A DNA stretch of 64,000 nucleotides from Salinibacterium sp. ZJ70. GTDB taxonomy: Bacteria > Actinomycetota > Actinomycetes > Actinomycetales > Microbacteriaceae. The stretch is taken from assembly GCF_011751865.2 (NCBI RefSeq), contig NZ_CP061770.1, forward strand, positions 930,001-994,000, in the 5' to 3' direction. Positions 1 through 8,304 of the stretch are shown here, piece after piece (position 1 is the stretch's first letter; every line of letters starts with the position of its first letter). Below the pieces are notes generated by a model, which searched no databases, was not told the DNA's origin, and worked only from the letters and a program-made list of their open reading frames with translations. The position numbers were made by a program, and so were the translations under genes.

Positions 1-591
1 ATCGGCGGCGGGGGCGTGCTCGCCGTGTACGCCGCGGTGCTGTACCCCGTGGGGCTTCTGGATGAGACGCCCACCGTGCTGGGGCTGCGTACGTTCGCCC
101 TCGCGAGCCGCGAGGCCTTCGATGTCGTGGTGCCGATCCGCTCGCTCCTGCAGCGTGTCGAGCGTGCTCAGCAGGCGGCGATCGCCGCGATCGATGCGGG
201 CCGCACCGAACCTGTCGATGTCGGCGTTCCGATGCAGGTGCACACGGCCACCTGGGCGGCCATCTCGCCGCCGCGCGGAGGCTGGCGTGAGATCCCGTCG
301 ATCGATGCGGCGGTCTTCGAGCAGGTGGCGAAGGCGGGTATCGCCGAGATCGCCGAGATCGTTCCGGATGCCGTGGGTGAGTCGATCGTGCGCAAGGTGC
401 GCGGCGAGGTGTGGGGTCGCGAGATCCCGTCGTTCGAGCATCTTCCGGCGGGTGTCGCATTCGCGGGGCTGAGCCTCGGGTTCCTCGGCGAGGATGCCGT
501 GAAGCTGTTCGAGACGGGCCCCTGGACGCGCCTGACGACCGCGCGCGGTCATGTGCTGGTGAAGCGACGCGCCTGGACTCTCGCGCGCTGA
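1..591 (+). CDS. Unknown protein, 3' part (runs off left edge)
   Basis: The frame is open from the first base of the window to a TGA at 589-591, so only the last 196 residues are visible and the true start is probably outside; a GTG at position 16 is the first internal start. The visible part opens with a hydrophobic, glycine-rich stretch that could be a membrane segment, followed by a mixed alpha/beta-looking sequence with a basic C-terminus. I recognise no domain or catalytic motif and assign no function. Codon use matches the neighbours, and a 67-bp gap carrying an operator separates it from the next gene. Confidence 0.65.
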   Translation: MGGGGVLAVYAAVLYPVGLLDETPTVLGLRTFALASREAFDVVVPIRSLLQRVERAQQAAIAAIDAGRTEPVDVGVPMQVHTATWAAISPPRGGWREIPSIDAAVFEQVAKAGIAEIAEIVPDAVGESIVRKVRGEVWGREIPSFEHLPAGVAFAGLSLGFLGEDAVKLFETGPWTRLTTARGHVLVKRRAWTLAR

Positions 592-631
592 CGCACGCGG
601 TGGGCGCCCGTCAGTCGCCCCGCAGCTTGGG

Positions 632-647
632 ATACCCCCGGGGGTAT
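632..647. promoter_or_regulatory. CsoR/CstR-type operator palindrome
   Basis: ATACCCCCGGGGGTAT is a perfect 16-bp palindrome. Its right end overlaps a -10-like TATCCT (647-652) lying at -12 to -7 from the ATG at 659. The C-run/G-run flanked by ATA and TAT is the hallmark of operators bound by DUF156 repressors (CsoR for copper, CstR for sulfane sulfur). Because the downstream genes are a CoA-disulfide/persulfide reductase and a rhodanese, a CstR-like persulfide sensor is the more likely ligand partner. No DUF156 gene is present in the window, so the repressor would be unlinked. Confidence 0.7.
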
Positions 648-658
648 ATCCTGGAGGC

Positions 659-2314
659 ATGACGTCCTCTCGCAGCATCGTGATCATCGGCGGCGTCGCC
701 GCCGGAATGTCCGCAGCCACGCGCCTCCGTCGGCTCGACGAGAGCGCCCGCATCACCGTGATCGAGCGCGGCGAAGCCGTCTCGCTCGCGACCTGCGGCA
801 TGCCCTATGCGATCAGCGGCATCATCTCCTCGCGCGACGACCTGCTGCTGCAGACACCCGAACGGCTCCAGGAGCGCTTCGGTCTCGACGTGCGGATCCG
901 CACCGAGGCCGTCCGGATCGATCGCGAACGCCAGGTGGTCGTCCTTCGGACCGCATCCGGCACCGAGGAGCTCGCCTACGACGACCTCGTGCTCGCCACC
1001 GGCGCCGTCCCGCGGGCGCTCGAGGTGCCGGGCGCCGAGCGCGCGATCCCGCTGCGCGGACTCGACGAGCTCGACCGCATTCTCGACGCCGCCGACGGCG
1101 CGCAGACGGCCGTGGTCGTCGGCGGCGGTTTCATCGGCATGGAGGTGGCCGAGAACCTGCACGCACGCGGCATCCGCACGGCGATCGTGCACCGCGGAGT
1201 TCAGCTCGTCCCCGCACTCGATCCCGAGATGGCATCGCCCGTCACCGACGCCGTGCGCGCGGCGGGCGTCGACGTGCGCCTCGGCGACACGGTTGCGCGC
1301 GTCGAGCTCTCGAGCGTCGTGCTCGCGAGCGGCGACGAGCTCCCCGCCGACCTCGTCATCAGCGCCATCGGCGTGCGCCCGGCGAGCGACCTCGCCCGCG
1401 ACGCGGGACTCGGGATCGGCGCGCACGGCGGCGTGCTGGTCGATGAGGAGCTGCGCACGAACGACCCCGCGATCCGCGCGGTGGGCGATGTCGCCGAGAA
1501 GGCGCATGCGATCCTCGGCGGCACTCGCTCGGTGCCGCTCGCCGGGCCCGCCAATCACCACGGCCGACTGGTCGCGGATGCGCTCGCCGGTCGCGAGATC
1601 AGCGTTGCGCCCGTGCTCGGCACTGCCATCATGGGCGCCTTCGGCGTCGTGATCGCCGTCGTCGGCGCGACGGAGACGGAGCTGCGCGGCGCGGGCATCC
1701 CGCATCGCGTCATCCACACTCACCCGATGAACCACGTCGGCTACTACCCGGGCGCCGAGATGATGGCGCTCAAGCTGCTCGTCGGCGTTGCCGATGACCG
1801 CATCCTCGGCGCGCAGGCCGTCGGGGGAGCGGGCGTCGATCGCCGCATCGACGTCATCGCGACGGCGATGCGCGCCGGCATCACCGCATCCGGTCTCGCG
1901 GGCCTCGAGCTGGCCTACGCTCCGCAGTTCGGCTCGGCGAAGGATCCGGTCAACATGCTCGGCTACGTCGCCGAGAACCGCCGCGACGGCGAGGGGACGA
2001 TCCAGTGGCACGAGCTCGATGACGCACTCGCAGCCGGTGCGCGCCTCATCGATGTGCGGGGAGCCGCCCAGCTCGACGAGGGCACGATCCCCGGAGCCGA
2101 GTGGATCCCCGTCGAGCAGCTGCGGTCGCGCATCGACGAGCTGCGCGAAGGCCCGGTCGTCGTGCACTGCCGCGTGGGCCAGGGCGCCCACACCGCCATG
2201 AAGCTCCTCGAGGCGCACGGCGTCGATGCCGTGAACCTCGACGGCGGCTACCTCACCTGGCGTGCTGCTCAGCGCGTCGGCCTCACCACCTTCGAGAAGG
2301 AGACCACCCGATGA
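659..2314 (+). CDS. CoA-disulfide/persulfide reductase with C-terminal rhodanese domain
   Basis: This 551-residue flavoprotein is expected to reduce CoA disulfide, CoA persulfide or polysulfide with NAD(P)H and FAD, in sulfane-sulfur detoxification. The N-terminus carries an FAD-binding GGVAAG motif (11-16) and the redox motif LATCGMPY with Cys46 in the position of the active Cys of CoA-disulfide reductases. A second dinucleotide motif (VVVGGGFIGME) binds NAD(P)H, a dimerisation domain follows, and residues about 450-545 form a rhodanese domain with catalytic Cys504 in HCRVGQG. The start is fixed by the FAD motif and by a leaderless -10 (TATCCT) exactly 6 nt upstream; GGAGG sits too close to the ATG to act as a normal ribosome site. 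It overlaps the next gene by ATGA. The substrate is inferred from family and operator. Confidence 0.85.
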   Translation: MTSSRSIVIIGGVAAGMSAATRLRRLDESARITVIERGEAVSLATCGMPYAISGIISSRDDLLLQTPERLQERFGLDVRIRTEAVRIDRERQVVVLRTASGTEELAYDDLVLATGAVPRALEVPGAERAIPLRGLDELDRILDAADGAQTAVVVGGGFIGMEVAENLHARGIRTAIVHRGVQLVPALDPEMASPVTDAVRAAGVDVRLGDTVARVELSSVVLASGDELPADLVISAIGVRPASDLARDAGLGIGAHGGVLVDEELRTNDPAIRAVGDVAEKAHAILGGTRSVPLAGPANHHGRLVADALAGREISVAPVLGTAIMGAFGVVIAVVGATETELRGAGIPHRVIHTHPMNHVGYYPGAEMMALKLLVGVADDRILGAQAVGGAGVDRRIDVIATAMRAGITASGLAGLELAYAPQFGSAKDPVNMLGYVAENRRDGEGTIQWHELDDALAAGARLIDVRGAAQLDEGTIPGAEWIPVEQLRSRIDELREGPVVVHCRVGQGAHTAMKLLEAHGVDAVNLDGGYLTWRAAQRVGLTTFEKETTR

Positions 2315-2619
2315 ACAGCATCACCCCCGCCGACTACGCGGCATCCGACCTCGGCGAGCACATCCTGCTCGACGTCCGCCAGCCCGAGGAGTGGACATCC
2401 GCGCACGTCGAGGGCGCGACCCTCATCCCGCTCGGCGAACTCGTCGCGCGACTCGACGAGGTCCCGGCCGATCTGCCGCTGTACGTCATGTGCCACGCGG
2501 GCGGGCGCAGCGCCCAGGCGACCGTCTATCTCGAGCAGGCGGGCTACGACGCGACCAACATCGACGGCGGCATCACGGCGTGGATCGAATCCGGTCTTCC
2601 CGTGCGACACGGCGCCTGA
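2311..2619 (+). CDS. Single-domain rhodanese-like sulfurtransferase
   Basis: A 102-residue cytoplasmic rhodanese domain. Catalytic Cys61 lies in the active-site loop MCHAGGRS, and an aspartate-containing LLDVRQPEEW motif sits near the N-terminus as in GlpE/PspE-type proteins. The start ATG overlaps the stop of the reductase (ATGA), indicating translational coupling. It would move sulfane sulfur between carriers such as thiosulfate, persulfides or the rhodanese domain fused to its neighbour. A longer in-frame extension upstream lies inside the reductase gene in another frame and is not credible. Physiological donor and acceptor are unknown. Confidence 0.85.
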   Translation: MNSITPADYAASDLGEHILLDVRQPEEWTSAHVEGATLIPLGELVARLDEVPADLPLYVMCHAGGRSAQATVYLEQAGYDATNIDGGITAWIESGLPVRHGA

Positions 2620-2652
2620 GCGCAGAGCGTCGCACCCCCTGCCAGCTGGCCG

Positions 2653-4308
2653 TCAGAGAGCTGCGATGATCGCGCGGCCGGCCTGGCGGCCCGTGAAGAG
2701 GCAGCCGCCGAGGAACGTGCCCTCGAGCGACCGGTAGCCGTGCACGCCGCCGCCGCCGAATCCCGCGGCCTCGCCCACCGCGAAGAGGCCGGGGATCGGC
2801 CGGCCCTTCGCATCGAGGGCCCGCGACGACAGGTCGGTCTGGATGCCGCCGAGCGTCTTGCGGGTGAGCACGTGCAGCTTCACTGCGATCAGCGGGCGGT
2901 GGCGCTCGTCGAGGATGCGGTGCGGCTTCGCCACGCGGATGAGCTTGTCGCCGCGGTAGTTGCGAGCACCGCGCAGGGCGGTCACCTGCAGATCCTTCGT
3001 GAAGGCGTTGTCCATCTCACGGTCGCGAGCCTCGAGCTCCTGACGGATCTGCACGGTGTCGAGCTCGACCTCCGGCGCGAGGCGCCGCATCCCCGCGAAC
3101 AGCTCGTCGAGGGTGTCGGCGACGACGAAGTCCGCGCCCTTCTCCTTGAACGCCTCCACCGCGTCCGTGGCGCCCTTGCCGAGACGCTGGCGCAGCAGCT
3201 CCTTGACGCTCTTGCCGGTGAGGTCGGGGTTCTGCTCGCTGCCCGAGAGCGCGAACTCCTTCTCGATGATCGACTGATCGAGGATGAACCACGAGTGGTC
3301 GTATCCCGTCTCGCGCAGGTACTCGAGAGTGCCGAGGGTGTCGAAACCGGGGAAGAGCGGAACGGGCAGGCGCTTGCCGGTGGCATCGAACCACATGCTC
3401 GACGGGCCGGGGAGGATGCGGATGCCGTGGAGCGGCCACACGGGGGAGTGATTCTCGATCCCCTCGACGTAGTGCCACATCCGGTCGCTGTTGATGAGGC
3501 GCGCGCTCGCGTTCTGCGCGATCTGCAGCATGCGGCCATCGACGTGCGCGGGAACACCGGAGAGCATCGACGTGGGGGCGCTGCCCAGCCACTCGGGCCA
3601 GAACTTGCGGACGAGGTCGTGGTTGCCGCCGATGCCGCCTGAGGCGACGACCACCGCGGCGGCGTGCACCTCGAAGGAGCCGACCTCGTCGCGGTTGGTG
3701 GGTTCGCCGCGCTCCGCGGAGTCGGGGGCGAGGATGGCGCCCGCAGCGCCGACGACCTTGCGGCCCTTCGTGAGGAGCGAGTCGACACGGTGACGGAAGC
3801 GCAGCTCCACGAGGCCGCGCTCGACGCCCTCGCGCACGGTCTTGATGAAGGGTTCGAGGAGGCCGGGGCCCGTGCCCCAGGTGATGTGGAAGCGAGGCAC
3901 CGAGTTGCCGTGGCCGGTGGCGGTGTAGCCGCCGCGCTCGGCCCAGCCCACCACGGGGAAGAACGACACGCCCTTCTCCTTGAGCCAGGCGCGCTTCTCG
4001 CCCGCCGCGAACGCGACGTAGGCCTCAGCCCACTCGCGCGCCCAGTCGTCTTCGGGTCGGTCGAACTCGGCGCTCGCGAACCAGTCCTGGCGGGCGAGTT
4101 CATGCGAGTCGGAGACGCCCATGAGGCGCTGCTCGGCCGAGTCGACGAGGAACAGTCCGCCGAACGACCACCAGGCCTGGCCTCCCATGCCGGCTTCGGA
4201 CTCCTGGTCGAGGATGACGACGCGCTTGCCGGCTTCGACGAGCTCGGCGGCCGTGACCAGACCCGAGAGTCCGGCCCCGATGATGATGGCGTCAGCCCGG
4301 TCCGTCAT
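2653..4308 (-). CDS. FAD-dependent dehydrogenase of the fumarate reductase/ketosteroid dehydrogenase family
   Basis: A 551-residue flavoprotein with an N-terminal FAD-binding motif (IIIGAGLSGLVTAAEL) and the C-terminal FAD-binding signature GEAAGFGGGGVHGYRSLEGTFLGG of FAD_binding_2 proteins. Members include 3-ketosteroid delta-1-dehydrogenases, but this length class is usually annotated only as FAD-binding dehydrogenase and the substrate is unknown. I chose the ATG at 4306-4308, preceded by GGGGGA; a 16-residue upstream extension lacks a ribosome site. The gene is alone on this strand, convergent with the rhodanese gene and downstream of the globin gene. Confidence 0.8.
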   Translation of the reverse strand: MTDRADAIIIGAGLSGLVTAAELVEAGKRVVILDQESEAGMGGQAWWSFGGLFLVDSAEQRLMGVSDSHELARQDWFASAEFDRPEDDWAREWAEAYVAFAAGEKRAWLKEKGVSFFPVVGWAERGGYTATGHGNSVPRFHITWGTGPGLLEPFIKTVREGVERGLVELRFRHRVDSLLTKGRKVVGAAGAILAPDSAERGEPTNRDEVGSFEVHAAAVVVASGGIGGNHDLVRKFWPEWLGSAPTSMLSGVPAHVDGRMLQIAQNASARLINSDRMWHYVEGIENHSPVWPLHGIRILPGPSSMWFDATGKRLPVPLFPGFDTLGTLEYLRETGYDHSWFILDQSIIEKEFALSGSEQNPDLTGKSVKELLRQRLGKGATDAVEAFKEKGADFVVADTLDELFAGMRRLAPEVELDTVQIRQELEARDREMDNAFTKDLQVTALRGARNYRGDKLIRVAKPHRILDERHRPLIAVKLHVLTRKTLGGIQTDLSSRALDAKGRPIPGLFAVGEAAGFGGGGVHGYRSLEGTFLGGCLFTGRQAGRAIIAAL

Positions 4309-4378
4309 GGGTCCCCCGTTGCGTGTGCGATCCGGCGCGCCGGCCGATTCGGTCATCTGACCAAGTCTCGCCTCAAGC

Positions 4379-4795
4379 CTATCCGGCGCTGTTCACCATG
4401 GCGTGCGCGGCACGCTCCAGGTAGTCCCACAGCATGTTCTCGTGCAGCGGGCTGAGCTCGAGCTCGTCGACGGCGACGCGCATGTGCGCGAGCCAGCGGT
4501 CACGCGCCTCGAACGTCACGGGGAACGGCGCGTGGCGGATGCGCAGACGCGGGTGGCCGCGCTCCTGGCTGTAGGTGGTCGGGCCACCCCAGTACTGCTC
4601 GAGGAACCCGGTGAGCCGCTGGATCGCACCCTCGAGGTCCTCCTCCGGGTACATCGGCCACAGCAGCTCGTCGGTGCGCACGCCTTCGTAGAAGCGCCGC
4701 ACGAGCTTCTCGAACGTCGGCCGGCCGCCGACCTCCTGCCAGAAGCTCTGCCCGACGACGTCGCCGCCTTCGCCCATCCGCAGCTGCAGGTTCAT
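4379..4795 (-). CDS. glbO: Group II truncated haemoglobin
   Basis: A 138-residue trHbO-type globin. Visible hallmarks are Tyr36 (B10) in RRFYEGV, Tyr49 (CD1) in MYPEEDL, the WGGP and TYSQERGHP motifs, proximal His88 (F8) in RHAPF, and Trp101 (G8). In actinobacteria this family binds O2 tightly and is linked to oxygen/peroxide chemistry and respiration at membranes. The start ATG overlaps the mscS stop (ATGA) and has GGGAGG six bases upstream, so it is translated with the channel gene. A low-oxygen role fits the cytochrome bd and DevRS genes elsewhere in the window, but that link is inferred. Confidence 0.95.
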   Translation of the reverse strand: MNLQLRMGEGGDVVGQSFWQEVGGRPTFEKLVRRFYEGVRTDELLWPMYPEEDLEGAIQRLTGFLEQYWGGPTTYSQERGHPRLRIRHAPFPVTFEARDRWLAHMRVAVDELELSPLHENMLWDYLERAAHAMVNSAG

Positions 4796-5814
4796 GTGGT
4801 GCCTCCCGCTGGCGGGTTCTTGGGGGTCTTCGGGGCGCGCATGATGCGTGGCCGCCGGCCGGTGGGCTGCACGGGCAGCGGCGTCGTGTTGGGCGGGCGG
4901 TGGCCGAGGATCGACCCCGCGCCCTCGTAGCCCGACAGCACGACCGAGTTGAGCGACGGAAGGCGGATGCCTTCGGCATCGAGGGCTCGCTTGAGGCGCG
5001 CGCGCAGTTCGCGAGCGACCTCGTCCTTCGCGCTCGTGCGCGTCTTCACGACGAGCCGGATCACGATCGCGTCGGCCGAGATCGATTCGATGCCCCACAC
5101 TTCGGGGCGCTCCATGATGACGCGCCTCCACTTGCTCTCGGACGCGAGCGCGACAGCAGTGTCGAGGATGATCTTCTGCGCTTCGTCGGTGTCGACGTCG
5201 TACGGCACAGCGAGGTCGATGATGGCGCGCGCCCAGCCCTGCGAGAGGTTGCCGACCCGCAGGATCTCGCCGTTGCGCACATGCCACAGGGTGCCGTTGA
5301 CGTCGCGGATGTCGGTGATCCGGATGCCGACCGCCTCCACGACGCCCGTCGCGGGACCGAGGTCGACCACGTCGCCCACGCCCAGCTGGTCCTCGATGAC
5401 CATGAAGAGGCCGTTGAGCACATCCTTGACGATGTTCTGCGCGCCGAAGCCGAGACCCGCACCGATCGCGGCGGTGATGAGCGAGAACGCGCCTGCGGCA
5501 TCCGGGGCGAGCGTCGTCATGACGAGGATCGCCGCGATGATGACGATGATCGTCGTGACGACGCTCGACAGGACGCCGCCGAGCGTGCGGGTGCGCTGCA
5601 CGACACGCACCGCGGCGAGCGGGGATGCGTTGAGCGCCTGCGTGTCGTCCACGCCCTGCTTCCGCTTCACGCCGTACACGACGGAGTGCACCACCCGGCG
5701 GATGACGAACTGCAGCACGCACCATGCGAGGAACGAGCCGATGATGATGAACAGCACCTCGAATGCGGCCGACCACGGCCCGAGGCTCTCCCACCAGGCG
5801 GTCAGGGCTTCCAT
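4792..5814 (-). CDS. mscS: MscS-family mechanosensitive channel
   Basis: A 340-residue small-conductance mechanosensitive channel. Three hydrophobic segments occupy roughly residues 12-125, followed by the pore-lining GAGLGFGAQNIVKDVLNG motif typical of the MscS TM3/beta-domain junction, the Sm-like beta domain and the alpha/beta cytoplasmic vestibule. A proline/arginine-rich tail (about 305-340) is specific to this protein. It would release solutes on hypo-osmotic shock. The downstream globin gene overlaps it by four bases. Length and topology match standard MscS proteins. Confidence 0.92.
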   Translation of the reverse strand: MEALTAWWESLGPWSAAFEVLFIIIGSFLAWCVLQFVIRRVVHSVVYGVKRKQGVDDTQALNASPLAAVRVVQRTRTLGGVLSSVVTTIIVIIAAILVMTTLAPDAAGAFSLITAAIGAGLGFGAQNIVKDVLNGLFMVIEDQLGVGDVVDLGPATGVVEAVGIRITDIRDVNGTLWHVRNGEILRVGNLSQGWARAIIDLAVPYDVDTDEAQKIILDTAVALASESKWRRVIMERPEVWGIESISADAIVIRLVVKTRTSAKDEVARELRARLKRALDAEGIRLPSLNSVVLSGYEGAGSILGHRPPNTTPLPVQPTGRRPRIMRAPKTPKNPPAGGTT

Positions 5815-5862
5815 CCCGTCAGCCTATCGACGTCGGCCGTGGGGTCTCTGAACGGCGGGCGC

Positions 5863-6222
5863 CTAGGCGGAGAGGCCTGCGTCGATGTCCTGGAGGCGGA
5901 TGCGTGCGAGCGGCAGGTGTGCACGCGAGCGGTCCAGTACGAGGTAGAGGAAGTGGTTCGCGTTGGCGCGCAGCGGACGGATCAGGTGGTGCTGGGTCGT
6001 GAGCGTGACGAGGATGTCGTCGATCGTGTCGGTCACCGCGAGGGTGCGCAGGGCCCGACTCTGCGCGCGCACGATCTCGGTCGTGGCGGCCGACGCCGAA
6101 TCGAGGTCGATGCCGTCTCCCGTGTGGGCGAGCACCATGCCCGTCTCGGTGTCGACGACGGCGGCGCCCATGGCTCCGTCGATGGCGATGAGCTCGGCGA
6201 GGGATGCTGCGTACTGCGACAT
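5863..6222 (-). CDS. Roadblock/LC7-like protein, family A (copy 1)
   Basis: A 119-residue soluble protein with a roadblock-like alpha/beta pattern: IDGAMGAAVVDTETGMVLA near the start, a central helix TEIVRAQSRALRTL, and the strand pair DILVTLTTQHHLIRPL and HFLYLVLDRSRAHLPLARIRLQ. It is clearly paralogous to the protein at 12475-12873 (shared IDGA, VDxxxGMV, QxHxIRP, LDRxxxxLxxARxxL). It is last in the order DUF2510 protein, GTPase, roadblock B, roadblock A, which recalls MglA/MglB and actinobacterial conservons. Roadblock dimers commonly act as GTPase-activating or scaffold partners; here that is inferred from neighbourhood. The gene lies 21 bp after roadblock B and ends about 50 bp from the mscS start. 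Confidence 0.75.
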   Translation of the reverse strand: MSQYAASLAELIAIDGAMGAAVVDTETGMVLAHTGDGIDLDSASAATTEIVRAQSRALRTLAVTDTIDDILVTLTTQHHLIRPLRANANHFLYLVLDRSRAHLPLARIRLQDIDAGLSA

Positions 6223-6243
6223 GGTGGTCCTGACGGTGGGGGG

Positions 6244-6654
6244 CTACTGCGTGGGCTCGAGCGCCACGAGGAGGTCGTCCACGACGCGACGCGAGAGGGA
6301 GATCGCCTGACCGACGGCCTCCTCTTCGCCGAACACGGCGGCGAAGCCGATGGGGTGACCGGGGATGCGGCGCATGATGACGCGGCCTTCGGCCGCCTCG
6401 ATGAGCGAGAAGCGCGACGTGCCGAGGGTGAGCTCGCGCACGACGGCGTCGCTGAGCGCCTGCAGCGAGCTCGCCATGCTGGGCAGGCGCTGCTCGTTCG
6501 TCTCGGATTGCGGGTAGCGAGCGATCTCGAAGCCGTCGTCGGTCAGCAGGACCGCCACACGCAACGCCGGGGTGAGCTCGTTGAGCGTCACGAGGGCGCG
6601 ATTCCCTTCGGCGATGACGTGCGGGTCGCGGTGCGCGGGGAGCGCCTCGCTCAT
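6244..6654 (-). CDS. Roadblock/LC7 domain protein, family B (copy 1)
   Basis: 136 residues with a full roadblock/LC7 domain: LTDDGFEIAR, the helix LPSMASSLQALSDAVVREL, and LIEAAEGRVIMRRIP, as in MglB and CvnB proteins. It shares these blocks with two further copies in the window (11001-11531 and 12885-13316). The start ATG overlaps the stop of the GTPase gene (ATGA), which argues that the two proteins work together. Expected role: cytoplasmic partner or regulator of the adjacent small GTPase. Direct evidence for GAP activity is absent. Confidence 0.85.
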   Translation of the reverse strand: MSEALPAHRDPHVIAEGNRALVTLNELTPALRVAVLLTDDGFEIARYPQSETNEQRLPSMASSLQALSDAVVRELTLGTSRFSLIEAAEGRVIMRRIPGHPIGFAAVFGEEEAVGQAISLSRRVVDDLLVALEPTQ

Positions 6655-7208
6655 CGAACCGCTCCCGATACGGTCGCACGGGCTTCGATGTCGGCGATGA
6701 GCGCCATGAGGAGGGTCGTCATCTGGCGCTCGTCGCGCGCATCCACTTCGAACACGGGTGTCGCGCGCTCGGGAAGCAGAGCCTCGGCGATGCCGTGGAG
6801 CTTCTCGACGAGGCCCTTCTGGCCCACGTCGCTGCGTGTGACGCCGATGACGAGGCCGCCGCGGCGGGCGAGGTCGGCGAAGGCGCCCAGGTGGTCGCCC
6901 ACGAGCACGTGGGGCGCCGGAGCGTCGGCATTGACGAGGATGATGAGCCCCATCGCGCGCTCCTGCAGGATCGACCACATGAAGTCGAAGCGATTCTGAC
7001 CGGGCACGCCGTACATGCGCACCTTGTCGTCCTGGCCGACGGTGATCTCTCCGTAGTCGAGCGCGACGGTCGTCGTGTCCTTGTCGGCGGTGACGCGATC
7101 GGTGTTCGCCGCCTCCGTGGAGACGATCTCGATCTCGCTGAGCGTGCGGATGGCGGTGGTCTTTCCGGCGCCCATGGGGCCGGCGAAGAGAATGACGTGC
7201 TCCGCCAC
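6651..7208 (-). CDS. CvnD/MglA-like small GTPase
   Basis: A 185-residue P-loop GTPase. The Walker A loop GPMGAGKTT (10-18), the segment VALDYGEITV, the switch II-like motif YGVPGQNRFDFMW and a G4-like VTRSD are all visible; this arrangement is that of the actinobacterial CvnD group, related to MglA. It starts with GTG two bases after the stop of the DUF2510 gene and overlaps the roadblock B gene. A typical conservon has a nitrate-sensor-like histidine kinase (CvnA), roadblock CvnB, DUF742 CvnC and GTPase CvnD; here the kinase is missing and a DUF2510 protein precedes the GTPase. The G4 motif (TRSD) departs from the usual NKxD, as is common in this group. Confidence 0.9.
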   Translation of the reverse strand: MAEHVILFAGPMGAGKTTAIRTLSEIEIVSTEAANTDRVTADKDTTTVALDYGEITVGQDDKVRMYGVPGQNRFDFMWSILQERAMGLIILVNADAPAPHVLVGDHLGAFADLARRGGLVIGVTRSDVGQKGLVEKLHGIAEALLPERATPVFEVDARDERQMTTLLMALIADIEARATVSGAVR

Positions 7209-7210
7209 AG

Positions 7211-8218
7211 CTATCCCAGACCCAGTCTGCGGCGCAGGCGGCCGAAGAGGCTCTTGTCGTTGTCGGGCTTCACGGGGGCCGGCGGTTCGTACTGCACGCT
7301 CTTCTCAGGGGGCAGGATCTCGAGCGCGTTCATGAGGCTGAGGGCGTTGATGAGCGTTCGCGTCGTCTCGATGGAACGTCCGGAGAACTCAGCCAGCTGC
7401 TCGACGGAGAAGATGCCGTTGGAGAGCATCGCGGCCTGGCGCATCTGGTCCATGTCGGGGTTGAGCGTCGTGAGGTTGGGCCAGCGCTGGAGGCGGTAGA
7501 CGTCGGTGGAGTTGAGCCACGGCGCGAGGCGGGTCGGGAACGCGATCGTTCCGATCTTCCACAGGAGCGCGTCGAGCGCCTCGCCGGGCAGCTCGAAAGC
7601 CGGTTCTCCGAGGGGTTCGACGAGGTCGACCGAGACGCGCACGCCGAGGGGGTTCTCGGGGAACAGGTCGAGGCGCAGCGGCCAGGTGAAGGCCTGGTAG
7701 CGGGTGTCGACGATCATCGACGGGTGCCCGACGATCTCGAGCTCGATGACCATGGGCACGCGGGCGCTCTGCACGGAGTGGAGCGTGAGCGCTGCTCCCG
7801 CCCATCCGAGCTCGGGCGCGTTCTCGGTGCCGGCGGGCAGCGCGGCGGGACCGGTGGCGGTCTTCGCCTGGGCCGCGGGCTTCGCGGGAGCGCCGGACTC
7901 GTCGGCGACGGGGGCGGTCGCGGCTGCCGGCTGGGCGGTCGCGGGCTGGGCGGCTGCGGGCTGGGCGGGCTGCGCGGGGCGCACGGGCTCGGCCGGCGGC
8001 ACGGGTGCCTGAGCTTCTGCGCGCACGGGCTCGGCGTAGGCAGGCTCGGCCTCACGCACGGGCTCGGCGAAGGTCGTCGTCACGACAACCTGCGGGCCGG
8101 TGGGCCGACGCGCGTCGGAGGTGTGCTCCGTCCACGCCTGGCCGTCCCACCACCGCAGCTGGGGCAGACCGAGCGGGTCCGGATACCAGCCGGGCTGGAC
8201 GCTGCCGTCTTCGTTCAC
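7211..8218 (-). CDS. DUF2510 protein with winged-helix-like C-terminus
   Basis: 335 residues. The N-terminus (about 8-32) is a DUF2510 motif, GWYPDPLGLPQLRWWDG. A long Ala/Pro/Thr-rich linker (about 45-130) follows. The C-terminal half is a folded domain ending in a winged-helix-like segment (FSVEQLAEFSGRSIETTRTL and on), reminiscent in position and size of the DUF742 protein (CvnC) of conservons, although I cannot claim homology. It is the first gene of a four-gene operon with a GTPase and two roadblock proteins. GTG start; no membrane segment. A plausible role is adaptor or effector of the GTPase. A stand-alone DUF2510 peptide elsewhere (33202-33384) resembles its N-terminus. Confidence 0.8.
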   Translation of the reverse strand: MNEDGSVQPGWYPDPLGLPQLRWWDGQAWTEHTSDARRPTGPQVVVTTTFAEPVREAEPAYAEPVRAEAQAPVPPAEPVRPAQPAQPAAAQPATAQPAAATAPVADESGAPAKPAAQAKTATGPAALPAGTENAPELGWAGAALTLHSVQSARVPMVIELEIVGHPSMIVDTRYQAFTWPLRLDLFPENPLGVRVSVDLVEPLGEPAFELPGEALDALLWKIGTIAFPTRLAPWLNSTDVYRLQRWPNLTTLNPDMDQMRQAAMLSNGIFSVEQLAEFSGRSIETTRTLINALSLMNALEILPPEKSVQYEPPAPVKPDNDKSLFGRLRRRLGLG

Positions 8219-8304
8219 AGGTCGCTCAATCTCGTCGGGACTCGGGTTCTGCGGTCACATTCGCTGATGCATCACGTGGCGCTATATCCACAACACGGTA
8301 CCCA

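Noticed and set aside
632..647. Operator read as a copper (CsoR) site
   Set aside because: Possible, but the downstream genes handle persulfide and no copper gene is adjacent; the copper operon at 42-44 kb shows no such palindrome.
611..2218. A 535-codon minus-strand frame opposite the persulfide reductase
   Set aside because: His/Arg/Asp-rich antisense shadow without ribosome site or domain.
4900..6999. A 699-codon plus-strand frame across mscS and the roadblock operon
   Set aside because: It runs antisense through five recognisable genes and has antisense composition.
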